Assembly (NCBI RefSeq): GCF_904846225.1
Contig: NZ_CAJGZJ010000001.1
Coordinates: 335,908-399,907 of the forward strand
From: Psychrobacter immobilis
Lineage (GTDB): Bacteria; Pseudomonadota; Gammaproteobacteria; Pseudomonadales; Moraxellaceae
Reading direction: 5' to 3'
Length of the DNA stretch: 64,000 bases
How positions within the stretch are numbered: position 1 is the stretch's first letter; every line of letters starts with the position of its first letter. The translations under genes were made by a program, and so were the position numbers. Under the pieces are notes generated by a model. That model did no database searches. It had not been told where the DNA came from and saw only the letters and a list, made by a program, of their open reading frames with translations. Shown piece by piece: positions 16,718 to 25,751 of the stretch.

Positions 16718-18502
16718 AAGGACATTAGCAAGCTCAGTCAAAGTAACAAAGTTGCGACGAGTACCGTCTTTGTCGCTGTTGGGCTGACGAGCAAGAACGT
16801 TTGTCACCAGTTTAGTACTATCAGCATACTGCCAGTCATTGATGTAGTCACTTTGCGCCAAGCGTTGACCAAAGCCTGCCACTGCCACGGCAAATTGGGT
16901 GTCGATATTGGCGCTACTCAACGCATGACTGTTTTTATTAATCGGTTGACTGATGAGCTTCGAGCTGCCACCTGCTGGTGCTTTGTAGCGAATTTTTAGA
17001 TAGGCCAACTCATTTAAATTTTGACTTTTTTTGGTACTAGATTTGGCAACACCATTATCGTAACGGCGATCGCTATACAGACCCTTTTGCCCTTTCGGCG
17101 TCACCTCAAATAAAGCGATGACCGCTTTGCCTGCGCCTAATTCGCCTGCATCCACTTTATCATTGTTAAAATCTTGTTCGTTCAGGACGCGATTTTCATA
17201 GCCAATCAAGCGCCACTCGCTGACCACCTCTGGGTTAAACTCAACTTGTACTTTTATATCTTTAGCGATGGTATTGAAAGTCGCGGCCAACTCATCGCCA
17301 AAGACTTTTTTGGCTTCACTCAGACTGTCGATATAACTGTAGTTGCCATTACCGTTGTCCGCCATTTGCTCCATCATGTAATCGTTTAAGTTGCCGCGTC
17401 CAAAACCGACTGTCGACAAGGATATACCGCGATCACGATTGGCCTTAACCAACTCAAGCATGTCATCGACATCGCTAATCCCCACATTGAAATCGCCATC
17501 AGTCAGCATCATAATACGATTGATACCATTCTTTTTCATGGCTTGCTCAGCTTGGCTGTAAGCCAGTTTTAAGGCATCTTCGCCATTGGTCGAGCCTGCC
17601 GCGCTTAGCGTTTCGATCGCCGCAAGTATTTTGGCCTTTTGATCACCATTGGTCGCAGGTAATGCCACGCTGGTACTGCCCGAATACGTCACGATACTAA
17701 TGCTATCTTGAGGGCGCATCTGCTCAGTTAACAATTTAAGAGAAGACTGTGCCAATGGCAGCTTGTCGCGTGATGACATAGAGCCTGAAACATCGACTAA
17801 GAACACTAAATTGGCAGCTGGCATGGTCTGATTACTACTATTTTTAGACCAATTATTATCAACGGCTTTGATACCGACTTTGACAATTTTATTATTCTGA
17901 TCTGCCTTATCCCACGGCGAATCGACCACTTCAGTCGCGATAACAAATGGTGCATTATCGATGCGCTTGCCATCATCGAATTGATAATTAAAATAATTAA
18001 TCAGCTCCTCCACTCGCACGGCATCGACAGGTGGCAGCCGACCTTCATTTAGATAGCGGCGCACATTGGCATAACTGCCCGTATCGGTATCAATAGATAA
18101 GGTAGAAACTGCCATATCTGCCGTGCGATGTACCGGATTGGCATCGTTTTTTTGATAGTTATCGAGTACTTGCGGCGCTACACTCATCTTAGATAATGGG
18201 CGAATACTCATCTGAGGGGCGGAACGTGTCAGTAATATATTATTGTTCTCAGAATATAGCGCACTTGGCGTTGCCATGACCAATTCTGATACGTTAACCG
18301 TACTTTGATTGGGGCTGCTTTGATTAGGGCTGCTTTGATTAACAGCATCTTGGCTAATCGTACTGCTGCTTGGTTCTGATATCGGCTGGCGCATTTGTGA
18401 TGAGCTACAAGCGCTCAGTCCCATACTGACGACAGCACCAGCTAATAACGCATGTCTAGTGAGATAATGAGCTTGTTTTCGTGATAGACAAGCGGATGAC
18501 AT
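16700..18502 (-). CDS. VWA-domain lipoprotein (YfbK-like)
   Basis: A 600-residue predicted lipoprotein: signal peptide with lipobox ending LSAC, lipidated Cys32, then a Ser/Gln/Asn-rich spacer with the 5-residue repeat NQSSP (residues 55-69). A conserved N-terminal domain follows (about 130-200, including TADMAVSTLSIDTDTGSYANVRR and VRVEELINYFNY). The von Willebrand A domain starts at about 230 with an intact metal-ion-dependent adhesion site (D237-V-S239-G-S241) and TDGDFNVG; the C-terminal part is of the YfbK/DUF3520 type. Such proteins are thought to sit in the envelope and bind partners through the metal site; the partner is unknown. The ATG at 18502 has GGAG upstream. No associated MoxR ATPase gene is adjacent. 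Confidence 0.85.
   Translation of the reverse strand: MSSACLSRKQAHYLTRHALLAGAVVSMGLSACSSSQMRQPISEPSSSTISQDAVNQSSPNQSSPNQSTVNVSELVMATPSALYSENNNILLTRSAPQMSIRPLSKMSVAPQVLDNYQKNDANPVHRTADMAVSTLSIDTDTGSYANVRRYLNEGRLPPVDAVRVEELINYFNYQFDDGKRIDNAPFVIATEVVDSPWDKADQNNKIVKVGIKAVDNNWSKNSSNQTMPAANLVFLVDVSGSMSSRDKLPLAQSSLKLLTEQMRPQDSISIVTYSGSTSVALPATNGDQKAKILAAIETLSAAGSTNGEDALKLAYSQAEQAMKKNGINRIMMLTDGDFNVGISDVDDMLELVKANRDRGISLSTVGFGRGNLNDYMMEQMADNGNGNYSYIDSLSEAKKVFGDELAATFNTIAKDIKVQVEFNPEVVSEWRLIGYENRVLNEQDFNNDKVDAGELGAGKAVIALFEVTPKGQKGLYSDRRYDNGVAKSSTKKSQNLNELAYLKIRYKAPAGGSSKLISQPINKNSHALSSANIDTQFAVAVAGFGQRLAQSDYINDWQYADSTKLVTNVLARQPNSDKDGTRRNFVTLTELANVLDSKRQ
18296..18340 (-). repeat. 15-bp coding repeat in the VWA lipoprotein
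   Basis: Encodes NQSSP, NQSSP, NQSTV in the spacer after the lipidation site. Confidence 0.8.
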
Positions 18503-18898
18503 AGCGAGTACTCCATAGGGTAAATAGATTGATGATAACTGGTCTGTATTAAGCGACTTATCATAATTGTACGGCTAAATTATGATAAATATCCTGCCTT
18601 TAAATCAGTTTTAAATAGGCTCATTTAGGCCTTGATAATTATCAAATATTTATATTTATTGAATCTTAATTTTATAAGTAAAATGATAAAAAATATTTAG
18701 ATTAACTATACTTAACTTATTTAATAAAAGCTATTAGTGAAAGCATTGCTCAAAGCACTGTGGGCACGTCATGTACTGTCGTCTATTCTGACTTAAACCT
18801 TTTTAATTGTGCCAATATCCTTTACGATAGCACTACTCTATTTGCCCGATTGCACCAATTATTAATACCTATTAAAACTCATAAGTGAATCCTATTTT
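18503..18898. other. divergent promoter region of the VWA gene and parC
   Basis: 396 bases, markedly AT-rich. Contains the perfect 14-bp palindrome TTGATAATTATCAA at 18632-18645, which resembles half of a Fur-type GATAATNATTATC operator or another dyad operator. No ORF. A parC ribosome site is weak (AAGTGAATCC before the ATG at 18899). Confidence 0.5.
18632..18645. promoter_or_regulatory. 14-bp palindrome, possible operator
   Basis: TTGATAATTATCAA is a perfect dyad in the intergenic space between divergent genes. The core GATAATTATC resembles Fur-box halves, but a full 19-bp Fur box is not evident. Confidence 0.35.
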
Positions 18899-21211
18899 AT
18901 GTCCGATGTTATTGATCATACGATTGCCCCTATTATTCCCAATGAACCAATGGATACGCGCTCAGTCGCGGAGTTCACTGAGCAAGCCTATCTCAACTAT
19001 GCCATGTACGTCATCATGGATCGAGCACTGCCCAATATCGCCGACGGTCTAAAACCTGTCCAGCGCCGCATCGTCTATGCCATGAGCGAGTTGGGGTTAA
19101 AATCCACAGCCAAAGCAAAAAAATCAGCACGTACGGTCGGTGACGTTTTGGGTAAATACCATCCGCATGGCGACAGTGCTTGTTATGAGGCGATGGTGCT
19201 AATGGCGCAGCCGTTTAGCTATCGCTATCCGCTCATTACAGGTCAAGGCAACTGGGGCAGCCCCGATGATCCAAAATCGTTTGCGGCGATGCGTTATACC
19301 GAAGCCAAAATGTCTGCTTATGCCAATACGCTGCTGGCTGAGCTCGGACAAGGCACCGTCGATTGGCAAGACAATTTCGATGGTACGATGCAGGAACCAA
19401 CCACCCTACCTGCCCGCCTGCCCAATATCTTGTTAAATGGTACGACAGGTATCGCTGTCGGCATGGCAACTGATATACCGCCGCACAATCTGAATGAAGT
19501 GGTACGCGCGGCCATTCGCTTGCTCAAAAACCCTGAGCTTTCTGTTAAGCAATTAACCCAATCGATCCCAGCGCCTGACTTGCCAACGCCAGCTGAAATC
19601 ATCACCAGTAAAAAAGACTTGCAAGCGATGTACGAGACTGGACGCGGCAGCTATAAGATGCGCGCGACATTCCATATCGATGCCAAAGAAAAGAACCTCG
19701 TCATCATTGACGCGCTCCCTTATCAAGTATCTGGAAACAAAATCCAAGAGCAAATCGCTCGCCTCATGACCGATAAAAAACTGCCTTGGATTACCGATAT
19801 CCATGATGAATCAGACCACGAAAACGCCTGCCGTATCGTGCTTGAACTGCGCTCAACGCGGGTCGATGTCGATCGTGTCATGAGTCATCTGTTTGCCACT
19901 ACTGACCTTGAGAGTAATTACCGCGTTAATATGAATATGATTGGGCTGAACGGTAAGCCGCAAGTCAAAAACCTCAAAGAAATCTTAGAGGAATGGCTAG
20001 TGTGTCGTCGCTCAGTGGTCACCCGCCGCTTGCAATATCGCCTTGATAAAATCGATAAACGCTTGCACATCCTCGCAGGTTTGTTGATTGCTTATCTTAA
20101 TATTGATGAAGTCATTCGTATCATTCGTGAAGAAGACGATCCAAAATTAGCGCTAATGCAAGGTTATGATCTGACTGACATTCAAGCCAATGCCATCTTG
20201 GATATTCGTCTGCGTCAGCTAGCAAAACTAGAAGAGATTGAACTAAGACGTGAGCAAGATGAGTTGGCAGCTGAACGCGCCATCATTCAGGAATACCTGG
20301 ATAATCCAGAGAGCTTAACCAATCTGATGATTGATGAGCTAACTGCCGATATGAAAGAACACGGCAACGAGCGCGTATCACTACTAGCAGAGCGTCAAGA
20401 AGCGCAAGCGTTAAAAGAGTCTGACCTTGTCCCGAGTGAGCCTGTCACTGCCATCCTATCAAAAGCTGGCTGGATTCGCGCCGCCAAAGGCCATGACGTC
20501 GATGCGGCTGGTATGAGTTATCGCTCAGGTGACAGCTATCAAGCGCACGTGCGCGGTAAGTCCAATGAAAAAATCTACGTGCTCGACAGTACCGGACGCA
20601 GCTATAGTATCGATGCGCACAACCTTGCCTCGGCACGTGGTCAAGGTGATCCGCTGACCAGTGTAATAAAACCACCAGCAGGTGCCAGCTTCGAGCAATT
20701 ATTAACCGGTGACGATGATCAACGCATCATCCTTGCCAGTTCAGCAGGCTATGGTTTTATCAATACGATTGGCAATCTAGACAGCAATCAAAAAGCGGGA
20801 AAAAACATCATTACTCTAACCCCTAATAGTCGTCTGCTCCCCGTTGCACGTATCGATGCACCAGTAGATATGACCACTAATAACAATACGGAAGGCGAAA
20901 ACAGCAACGCAAGTATGGCGCCTGACCATATCGCTGTCGTCACCAATGCGGGATACTTATTGATGTTTGCTCTTGATGATTTGCCTGAGCAGGCTCGCGG
21001 TAAAGGCAACAAATTGATTAAACTAAAAGAGAATGAAGAGGTAGTAGTGATCACGCCACTCAATCAAAAAGACAGCCTCGTCATTACGGCTGGCAAACGT
21101 CATGTAACGCTAAAGCCCAATGATTTAGCCAACTACACGGGCACGCGTGGTAATCGCGGCGGACAATTGCCAAGAGGCTTTCAGAATGTGACGAGTGTTG
21201 AGGTTGGGTGA
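18899..21211 (+). CDS. parC: DNA topoisomerase IV subunit A (ParC)
   Basis: Decatenates daughter chromosomes together with ParE. The 770-residue protein has the type IIA breakage-reunion domain with catalytic Tyr133 in AAMRYTE. The quinolone-resistance region [12 protein letters not shown] at 88-99 has Ser93 and Glu97 (E. coli Ser80 and Glu84), the residues found in sensitive enzymes. A C-terminal beta-pinwheel follows (about 500-770). Length fits ParC (752 in E. coli) rather than GyrA, and the start [20 protein letters not shown] resembles ParC of Acinetobacter. parE is not nearby. The next gene starts at the parC stop, in a TGATG arrangement. Confidence 0.95.
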   Translation: MSDVIDHTIAPIIPNEPMDTRSVAEFTEQAYLNYAMYVIMDRALPNIADGLKPVQRRIVYAMSELGLKSTAKAKKSARTVGDVLGKYHPHGDSACYEAMVLMAQPFSYRYPLITGQGNWGSPDDPKSFAAMRYTEAKMSAYANTLLAELGQGTVDWQDNFDGTMQEPTTLPARLPNILLNGTTGIAVGMATDIPPHNLNEVVRAAIRLLKNPELSVKQLTQSIPAPDLPTPAEIITSKKDLQAMYETGRGSYKMRATFHIDAKEKNLVIIDALPYQVSGNKIQEQIARLMTDKKLPWITDIHDESDHENACRIVLELRSTRVDVDRVMSHLFATTDLESNYRVNMNMIGLNGKPQVKNLKEILEEWLVCRRSVVTRRLQYRLDKIDKRLHILAGLLIAYLNIDEVIRIIREEDDPKLALMQGYDLTDIQANAILDIRLRQLAKLEEIELRREQDELAAERAIIQEYLDNPESLTNLMIDELTADMKEHGNERVSLLAERQEAQALKESDLVPSEPVTAILSKAGWIRAAKGHDVDAAGMSYRSGDSYQAHVRGKSNEKIYVLDSTGRSYSIDAHNLASARGQGDPLTSVIKPPAGASFEQLLTGDDDQRIILASSAGYGFINTIGNLDSNQKAGKNIITLTPNSRLLPVARIDAPVDMTTNNNTEGENSNASMAPDHIAVVTNAGYLLMFALDDLPEQARGKGNKLIKLKENEEVVVITPLNQKDSLVITAGKRHVTLKPNDLANYTGTRGNRGGQLPRGFQNVTSVEVG

Positions 21212-21648
21212 TGATGAAAAAATCAGCTTTATTATTGGTTATGTTAGTGCTATCACAAGAAAGTTTTGCAGAGTGGCAACTGGTAAATGAAAATGATCCG
21301 ACTGACCCTGCTGAAATCTATGTTGATTTTCATCAAGTTGAGCATTTAAGTGATTCGAAGTACCAAGTACCCATGAAGACAAGTACTTGGCCTCAGAGTC
21401 ATTTCTCTAATTACCCAATTACACTTTATGAGCCTTACGTAACTGCTTCATATATTATCGATTGTAAAGCGCAAACCATTACTACTCATTCTCAGAGAAT
21501 TTTTGCAAAGACCGAACCTTCAGGGTCTTTCGCTGACATATTCGATATGTTTAAGTTGGGAGCAAATGATCGCTCTACTCGCCCTCTTGAATTTACGGAT
21601 GCAGTAGATAAACGATTATATGAGCGACTTTGTCAAAAAAATATTTAA
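21211..21648 (+). CDS. small secreted protein, surface-adhesin-E-like
   Basis: A 145-residue protein with a signal peptide (KKSALLLVMLVLSQESFA, cleavage likely before EWQLV) and a compact mature part with two cysteines (in DCKAQTI and LCQKN). The layout, a short Sec signal, EWQLV... and a C-terminal region with LYERLC, resembles the surface-adhesin protein E-like family found in gammaproteobacteria; the match is by pattern only. I use the ATG at 21211, overlapping the parC stop (TGATG); GAGG at 21200-21203 lies seven bases upstream. Translational coupling with parC is likely. Confidence 0.65.
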   Translation: MMKKSALLLVMLVLSQESFAEWQLVNENDPTDPAEIYVDFHQVEHLSDSKYQVPMKTSTWPQSHFSNYPITLYEPYVTASYIIDCKAQTITTHSQRIFAKTEPSGSFADIFDMFKLGANDRSTRPLEFTDAVDKRLYERLCQKNI

Positions 21649-21689
21649 GAAACTTGATTAAGTCAATTATAAATTAATAGGGGCATTAC

Positions 21690-21929
21690 ATGATTGAAGA
21701 GGCCATAAATGAACCTTATGATGAAGAATTAGATCAATGTCTAAATCTTGTCTCTTTCAAAGAGCTTGAAACAAATTTGCATCAGTTTTTGACTATGAAT
21801 CCCAACGAATGGGTCAATGTTCGTAAATATATTTTACCTGATGAAGATGCGATTTCTGAAAAAGTAGAGGCGATGTGGTGTTCTATTCCTGACATCGACG
21901 ACCATTCAGCGATACTTATTTTTCCTTAA
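21690..21929 (+). CDS. small acidic protein, unknown
   Basis: A 79-residue acidic soluble protein: MIEEAINEPYDEELDQCLN, then a segment with WVNVRKYILPDEDAISEKVEA (about 47-67) and a C-terminus of aliphatic residues. No signal peptide or membrane segment. No family is recognised. AGGGGC precedes the ATG at a reasonable distance. It lies 41 bases after the secreted protein gene, so both could be in the parC transcript. Confidence 0.55.
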   Translation: MIEEAINEPYDEELDQCLNLVSFKELETNLHQFLTMNPNEWVNVRKYILPDEDAISEKVEAMWCSIPDIDDHSAILIFP

Positions 21930-22007
21930 TAAAGATAGTCTAGAAGTAGTAAATGTAATCTATTATCAGTATAAACGTCTCATGAATGACTTCTAAAGCT
22001 TGATAAG

Positions 22008-22042
22008 CAGCCGTAAGCTGGGTTTTTTAATCCAACTTACGC
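22008..22042. terminator. terminator-like hairpins between converging genes
   Basis: CAGC-CGTAA-GCTG is followed by GGTTTTTT on the plus strand. Overlapping this, CGTAAG.TGG pairs with CCA.CTTACG across the T run. These alternatives lie between the convergent genes ending at 21929 and 22043. Confidence 0.6.
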
Positions 22043-22414
22043 TTATTGAAAACGATTGACCCAGTATGGCAAAGTAGCAACGTATATCAAAAATCCGTAA
22101 ATCAAAAATACTGTCAAAAACCCCTCAAAGTAATAGCAGTTTACAAAGTATTTCAAACATACGAAATCATAACTAAAAGGCATTATAAAAAAGCCGATTA
22201 CAGGGAATATAATTGCAAATTTGGTATGTCTGATAGCAAATTTTTTAGAATGATACTTGCCTTTTTTGTGAAAATGCACAATTAGAATAAGATGTATAAT
22301 TAATAATAAAACGAGTAACCTGTTATACATCATATTGTAATAACCAGGTCTGAAAACATCGTATTGAGAGATATTAATAACCGCATGTGTATAAGATAAA
22401 GAAATTAGTATCAT
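22043..22414 (-). CDS. AT-rich small membrane protein, unknown
   Basis: A 123-residue protein with an unusual composition, very rich in Phe, Tyr, Ile and Leu, with three predicted membrane segments (about residues 30-47, 64-81, 95-115) and a basic loop (HFHKKGKYHSKKFAIRHTK). Codon use is visibly AT-richer than in neighbours such as parC. GGGA lies about seven bases upstream of the ATG. No family is recognised. The composition suggests either recent transfer or relaxed selection. Confidence 0.5.
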   Translation of the reverse strand: MILISLSYTHAVINISQYDVFRPGYYNMMYNRLLVLLLIIHLILIVHFHKKGKYHSKKFAIRHTKFAIIFPVIGFFIMPFSYDFVCLKYFVNCYYFEGFLTVFLIYGFLIYVATLPYWVNRFQ

Positions 22415-22507
22415 TAACTATTCCCAACATTAGCAGATATAGTTCGTATTTCACGTATCAAAACAATCTTACTCCGTTGAGTTGGTGCATAATTTTCAGC
22501 TTACTGA

Positions 22508-22548
22508 ACCATTATAAAGCCGCCTATACACACTGTATAGACGACTTT
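22508..22548. terminator. inverted repeat in the gap after the YbhB-like gene
   Basis: AGCCG.CTATACA pairs with TGTATAG.CG.CT around CAC and is followed by TTTTTT on the plus strand. For the minus-strand YbhB-like gene ending at 22576 the T run is short, so terminator function in that direction is uncertain. Confidence 0.5.
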
Positions 22549-22575
22549 TTTACGCTAATTAAAACGACCAAAGCA

Positions 22576-23091
22576 TCAATATCGACCCATTTCAACCGTT
22601 GTCTCAGCAAGTACACTATCGCCTTGCCATGCCTGCACGTCTACCGTATACAGATGGTTTTTGCCACCGGAGCAAGGCGGCTTATACGCTCCTCCCACCT
22701 CGCCTGCACGGCTACGGTATTCGGCGACCATTTCAATACCGACTGGCACTTCATAAGTATGACCAAATACTCGTGGCACCTCAGTGCTCGTAGCACCTTT
22801 TGGTAATGCAAACTCCACGATGCCATGTCCACCATCTTGCATACGTTTATTGCTCACATCGTTATAAACGAAAACCAAGCTCTCCGCATCTGCCGGAATG
22901 TTTGAAACGGTCATACTTGGCGTCGCAGGATTTTTGCCCTCATAGTTTATACACTGCTGCCCTTCTGGTATTTTTTTACCATTCCAAGCGGCATCATTAA
23001 ACTTAACATCCATCGCAAAAGCATTGGCAGAGAGTGTCAATGTTGCCAATGCCGTCAAAGCAATGACTGAGTTTAAGGTAAAGATTTTCAT
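22576..23091 (-). CDS. periplasmic YbhB/YbcL (PEBP, Raf-kinase-inhibitor-like) family protein
   Basis: A 171-residue protein with an N-terminal signal peptide (cleavage near SANAFA, residues 21-26). The mature protein has the PEBP pattern: an N-terminal strand set (NPATPSMTVSNIPADAESLVFVYND), a central region resembling the DxDAP ligand-pocket part, GHGIVEFALPKG, and the C-terminal PPCSGGKNHLYTVDVQAW that matches the conserved P-P-S-G-H-Y element of bacterial YbhB. Bacterial PEBPs bind small anionic ligands; physiological function is mostly unknown. GGAAGAAG precedes the ATG, a strong ribosome site. Confidence 0.75.
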   Translation of the reverse strand: MKIFTLNSVIALTALATLTLSANAFAMDVKFNDAAWNGKKIPEGQQCINYEGKNPATPSMTVSNIPADAESLVFVYNDVSNKRMQDGGHGIVEFALPKGATSTEVPRVFGHTYEVPVGIEMVAEYRSRAGEVGGAYKPPCSGGKNHLYTVDVQAWQGDSVLAETTVEMGRY

Positions 23092-23419
23092 ACTTCTTCC
23101 TTTGGGTGGTTGATGCCTTGATGAAGACAGATGCTATTATCTCGTTAACCGATATCGAGAGTTAATCCTAACCTTATAATAAATAAACACTGTTATGTGA
23201 ATCATATTCTTAAAGATTTTTGTTGACTCTTCGAATAAGCACTAATCAATCGCACAGTCAGCAGACCTAATCATTAGCTAAATGCCCCACTCTCTTTTTT
23301 CGCCCTAAATTAATTCATAACGTTACTATTAGACTGTTTGATTTGACGGGAGAAATGCGTTTTCATACCAGCCTGTGCATACTTCTCTCTCATATAATTT
23401 TTATTGACTTCCATAACGA
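23092..23419. other. intergenic gap between YbhB-like gene and BLUF gene 1
   Basis: 328 AT-rich bases. Must contain the promoter of the YbhB-like gene. No hairpin terminator, repeat or coding frame that I can support. Confidence 0.5.
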
Positions 23420-23923
23420 TCAACGTTCATTGTTATCATCGTTTTGGGACGCATTACTTTCTTTTTCCTCAAAGATCGATTGCATAAAGTCTGTAATTTG
23501 AGCTTGTTTCATTAGATAGGGATTAAAGTCAGCACCTGCTGAGAAGCTTTTTAATGAATGATCTTCATCTTCGGCGCTTAACGTTAAATATTTGATTAAA
23601 TAGCCACTCCATTTACGTACTTCTATCTCTTCAACCTCAACGATGTTAGGTAATACAGACGAATACTCGTTAATCAACTTTACTAAAACTTCATTGATAG
23701 CAGGTCTTGACCCCTCAATACTTTGGATGAAATAATCCTCATTAATGACAACCGCTGAGCTTATATCCATTTTCGAAAGATATCGTCGCCAGTGCTCAAG
23801 AGTACGAGCCAGTTCTATTCCTGAATTTTCTTCGTTGTTTTTGGCAATATAGGTCAGGCGCATAAGAATATGCTCGCCATCCTTATTATTGTTTTCTGAA
23901 GTACTTTCTGTGATTGTTTGCAT
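23420..23923 (-). CDS. BLUF-domain protein 1 (photoreceptor-like)
   Basis: A 167-residue protein. Residues about 20-110 fit the BLUF blue-light FAD domain: RLTYIAKN near the start (Tyr25, equivalent to AppA Tyr21), then ISSAVVINEDYFIQSIEGS with Gln67 at the key glutamine position, then IEVRKWSGYL with Trp105. The asparagine that contacts the flavin in AppA (Asn45) is Leu49 here, and the position of the conserved Met after the Trp (WSM) is Gly. The C-terminal tail (about 115-167) is helical. It is a tandem paralogue of BLUF protein 2 just upstream (identical blocks such as EGSRPAINE, KSFSAG and FNPYLMK). Blue-light sensing is suspected but the altered residues make it uncertain. Confidence 0.75.
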   Translation of the reverse strand: MQTITESTSENNNKDGEHILMRLTYIAKNNEENSGIELARTLEHWRRYLSKMDISSAVVINEDYFIQSIEGSRPAINEVLVKLINEYSSVLPNIVEVEEIEVRKWSGYLIKYLTLSAEDEDHSLKSFSAGADFNPYLMKQAQITDFMQSIFEEKESNASQNDDNNER

Positions 23924-24111
23924 AAAAAATCCAATTATTAGAAAGTTAATTTAAAATATTTTTTACAGCAGCATTACCTCAAAAGTAGTTCAAATTGAAA
24001 TATAATACTCAAACCTTCTTTATCAAATATATGTTGCGAGATTAACTCACTTCAAGAAAGCGCTTATACCATAGCTAGACCAGCGCTTCGTGACGAAAAT
24101 AGCTATCAAAA

Positions 24112-24600
24112 TTAAACATCACTATCAACTTGCGATTCTTTTTCCTCAAATATTGCCTCTAAAAAACTTGTGATTTGAGCTTTTTTCATGAGATAGGGAT
24201 TAAAGTCAGAACCTGCGGAAAAGCTTTTGAGGGCATAGTCTTCATCTTGAGCGCTTATGGTCAAATATTTGATTAAAAAACTATCCCAGCTACGCACCTC
24301 TATTTCATCAAAATCGATAACTTGAAGTAATAGGTGTGGACGTTCATTAATCACCCTTGATAAAAGCTCATTAATAGCAGGTCTTGAGCCTTCAACACTT
24401 TTGATGAAATAATTATCATTAATTACAAGCGCCGAAGTTATATCATTTTTTTCATTATTTCTTCGTGATGTTTCAAAAGTACGAGCCAAGTACATTCCTG
24501 TATTTTTTTCGCTATTTTTGCCAATATATGTGAGTCTTGTGAGAAGATGTTCACCATCTCTATTGTTATTTTCTGGAATAATATCTGTGACTGTTTGCAT
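24112..24600 (-). CDS. BLUF-domain protein 2 (photoreceptor-like)
   Basis: A 162-residue paralogue of BLUF protein 1, colinear throughout. It keeps Tyr25 (RLTYIGKN) and Asn49 (in RRNNEKNDITSALV, equivalent to AppA Asn45) but has Lys67 (FIKSVEG) where the invariant glutamine should be, and WDSF in place of WSM. So each copy of the pair has lost a different member of the Tyr/Asn/Gln set. Short BLUF proteins such as BlsA of Acinetobacter regulate partner proteins by direct contact; a partner here is not known. AGGG lies shortly before the ATG. The two genes are 188 bases apart. Confidence 0.75.
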   Translation of the reverse strand: MQTVTDIIPENNNRDGEHLLTRLTYIGKNSEKNTGMYLARTFETSRRNNEKNDITSALVINDNYFIKSVEGSRPAINELLSRVINERPHLLLQVIDFDEIEVRSWDSFLIKYLTISAQDEDYALKSFSAGSDFNPYLMKKAQITSFLEAIFEEKESQVDSDV

Positions 24601-24740
24601 AGAAAACCCTATTCATAAAAGAATTGATTTCATTATAAGATACTCTCTAATGCAAAATATAATCAATGACATTTTTTTGTATTTTACGACTTTCTTGTAT
24701 TTTGATGACCGTAAAATAACATCATGAAATTTTGCTCCAT

Positions 24741-24763
24741 CTAAGATATATCCTCAATCTAAG
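24741..24763. mobile_element. short remnant of a family-2 MITE-like end
   Basis: CTAAGATATATCCTCAATCT and AAG are near-identical to the outer end CTAGGGCATATCCTCACTTA at 14419 and to the ends at 5791. There is no partner end nearby. Only a weak, short match, so it may be chance. Confidence 0.4.
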
Positions 24764-24782
24764 CGATTATATTTTTACAAAC

Positions 24783-25421
24783 CTAGTTCAAACCCAAAAT
24801 AGGAATCACCAAATCCTCTTCATCAGTCAAATGTTGTGAGAGTAGCTCACTGACATTGATTAATATCTTATGTAATTGCTCGCCCAGCGCGTTATCTTCA
24901 ACCTCACTTATCGCAAGCCTATCGTTTAGTGCTTGCAATTCATTTAGTAGACCGTCCAAACGTGCATGATCTCGGTCTAATATCTCAAAACCTAATTTGA
25001 GCTGCGGATACATACGGATGAAGGTTGGAAAGTAGGCTTGATCTTCAATATTATGGTGCTGATGCAATTTGAAAATATATTGATTAATCCGTGGTAGTAT
25101 TTGTGAGCGATACTCCACCCATTCAATACTGTCAGAATGATAAGACTCACTTATTTGCATAATAATATGCTGACGTTTACGTATATCGGCGTGGATATTT
25201 AGCCAACCCGACGTTTTATAAACATACTCTGCAACGAGCCATTTATCAGGCGGCAGCTTGTCATATAAAAACAGCCAGTCTGCCTCAAGCCTGCTATCAG
25301 GGTGACGTGGGGATAAGGCATTTTGATGGTTCATATTTTGAGTAGAGGCGGTCATGGTATCATCCTTATAAATTAGCATTGCTTCTTCACTATCATTCAT
25401 TAGCGTTTGTGCCATTTTCAT
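24783..25421 (-). CDS. hemerythrin-like domain protein
   Basis: A 212-residue helical protein. The hemerythrin-like pattern is visible: IHADI (about 81-85), HQHHNIEDQAYFPTF (about 117-131), LDRDHARLDGLL (about 142-153) and SQHLTDEEDLVIPIL (about 195-209), with histidine and glutamate ligands able to hold a di-iron site. The N-terminal 50 residues are less conserved. Such proteins bind or sense oxygen or nitric oxide, or repair iron-sulfur centres; which cannot be decided here. The gene lies upstream of the two BLUF genes on the same strand with a 182-base gap. Confidence 0.8.
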   Translation of the reverse strand: MKMAQTLMNDSEEAMLIYKDDTMTASTQNMNHQNALSPRHPDSRLEADWLFLYDKLPPDKWLVAEYVYKTSGWLNIHADIRKRQHIIMQISESYHSDSIEWVEYRSQILPRINQYIFKLHQHHNIEDQAYFPTFIRMYPQLKLGFEILDRDHARLDGLLNELQALNDRLAISEVEDNALGEQLHKILINVSELLSQHLTDEEDLVIPILGLN

Positions 25422-25751
25422 AAATATTTTTTATCAAGCATATAAAAATTGACAATGATAGAAAAAATTAATTAGCTGCACTAAAAAATATCGATAGAAT
25501 ATGTAGGCTATATATAGAGTTAGAAAACAAAAAATCAACGGCGTATTTAACAATGCTTTAGATAGGACAAAAAATACAAAGCAACCGACTTGTTACAAAA
25601 CTTAGTCAAAAACTCCGTCATTTTTGGCTGATTAGACGGTAGGATAAAACGAATAATAACAAGCCATTGAGCCTATAACTATCAAGGTAATAATTTTATT
25701 TAGAACTGCCTATAACCCTCTTTAGCAGGGTGTAAATCATAAAGGACAATC
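25422..25751. other. divergent intergenic region
   Basis: 330 AT-rich bases between the hemerythrin-like gene and the divergent HAD gene. Expected to contain both promoters. No repeats or RNA seen. Confidence 0.5.

Noticed and set aside
22387..22806. Plus-strand ORF of 139 codons over the gap and YbhB-like gene
   Set aside because: Antisense to the PEBP domain and crosses a terminator-like hairpin.
23420..25421. BLUF pair plus hemerythrin-like protein as a defence or toxin-antitoxin system
   Set aside because: No nuclease, toxin, ATPase or other effector is present; all domains are sensor types.
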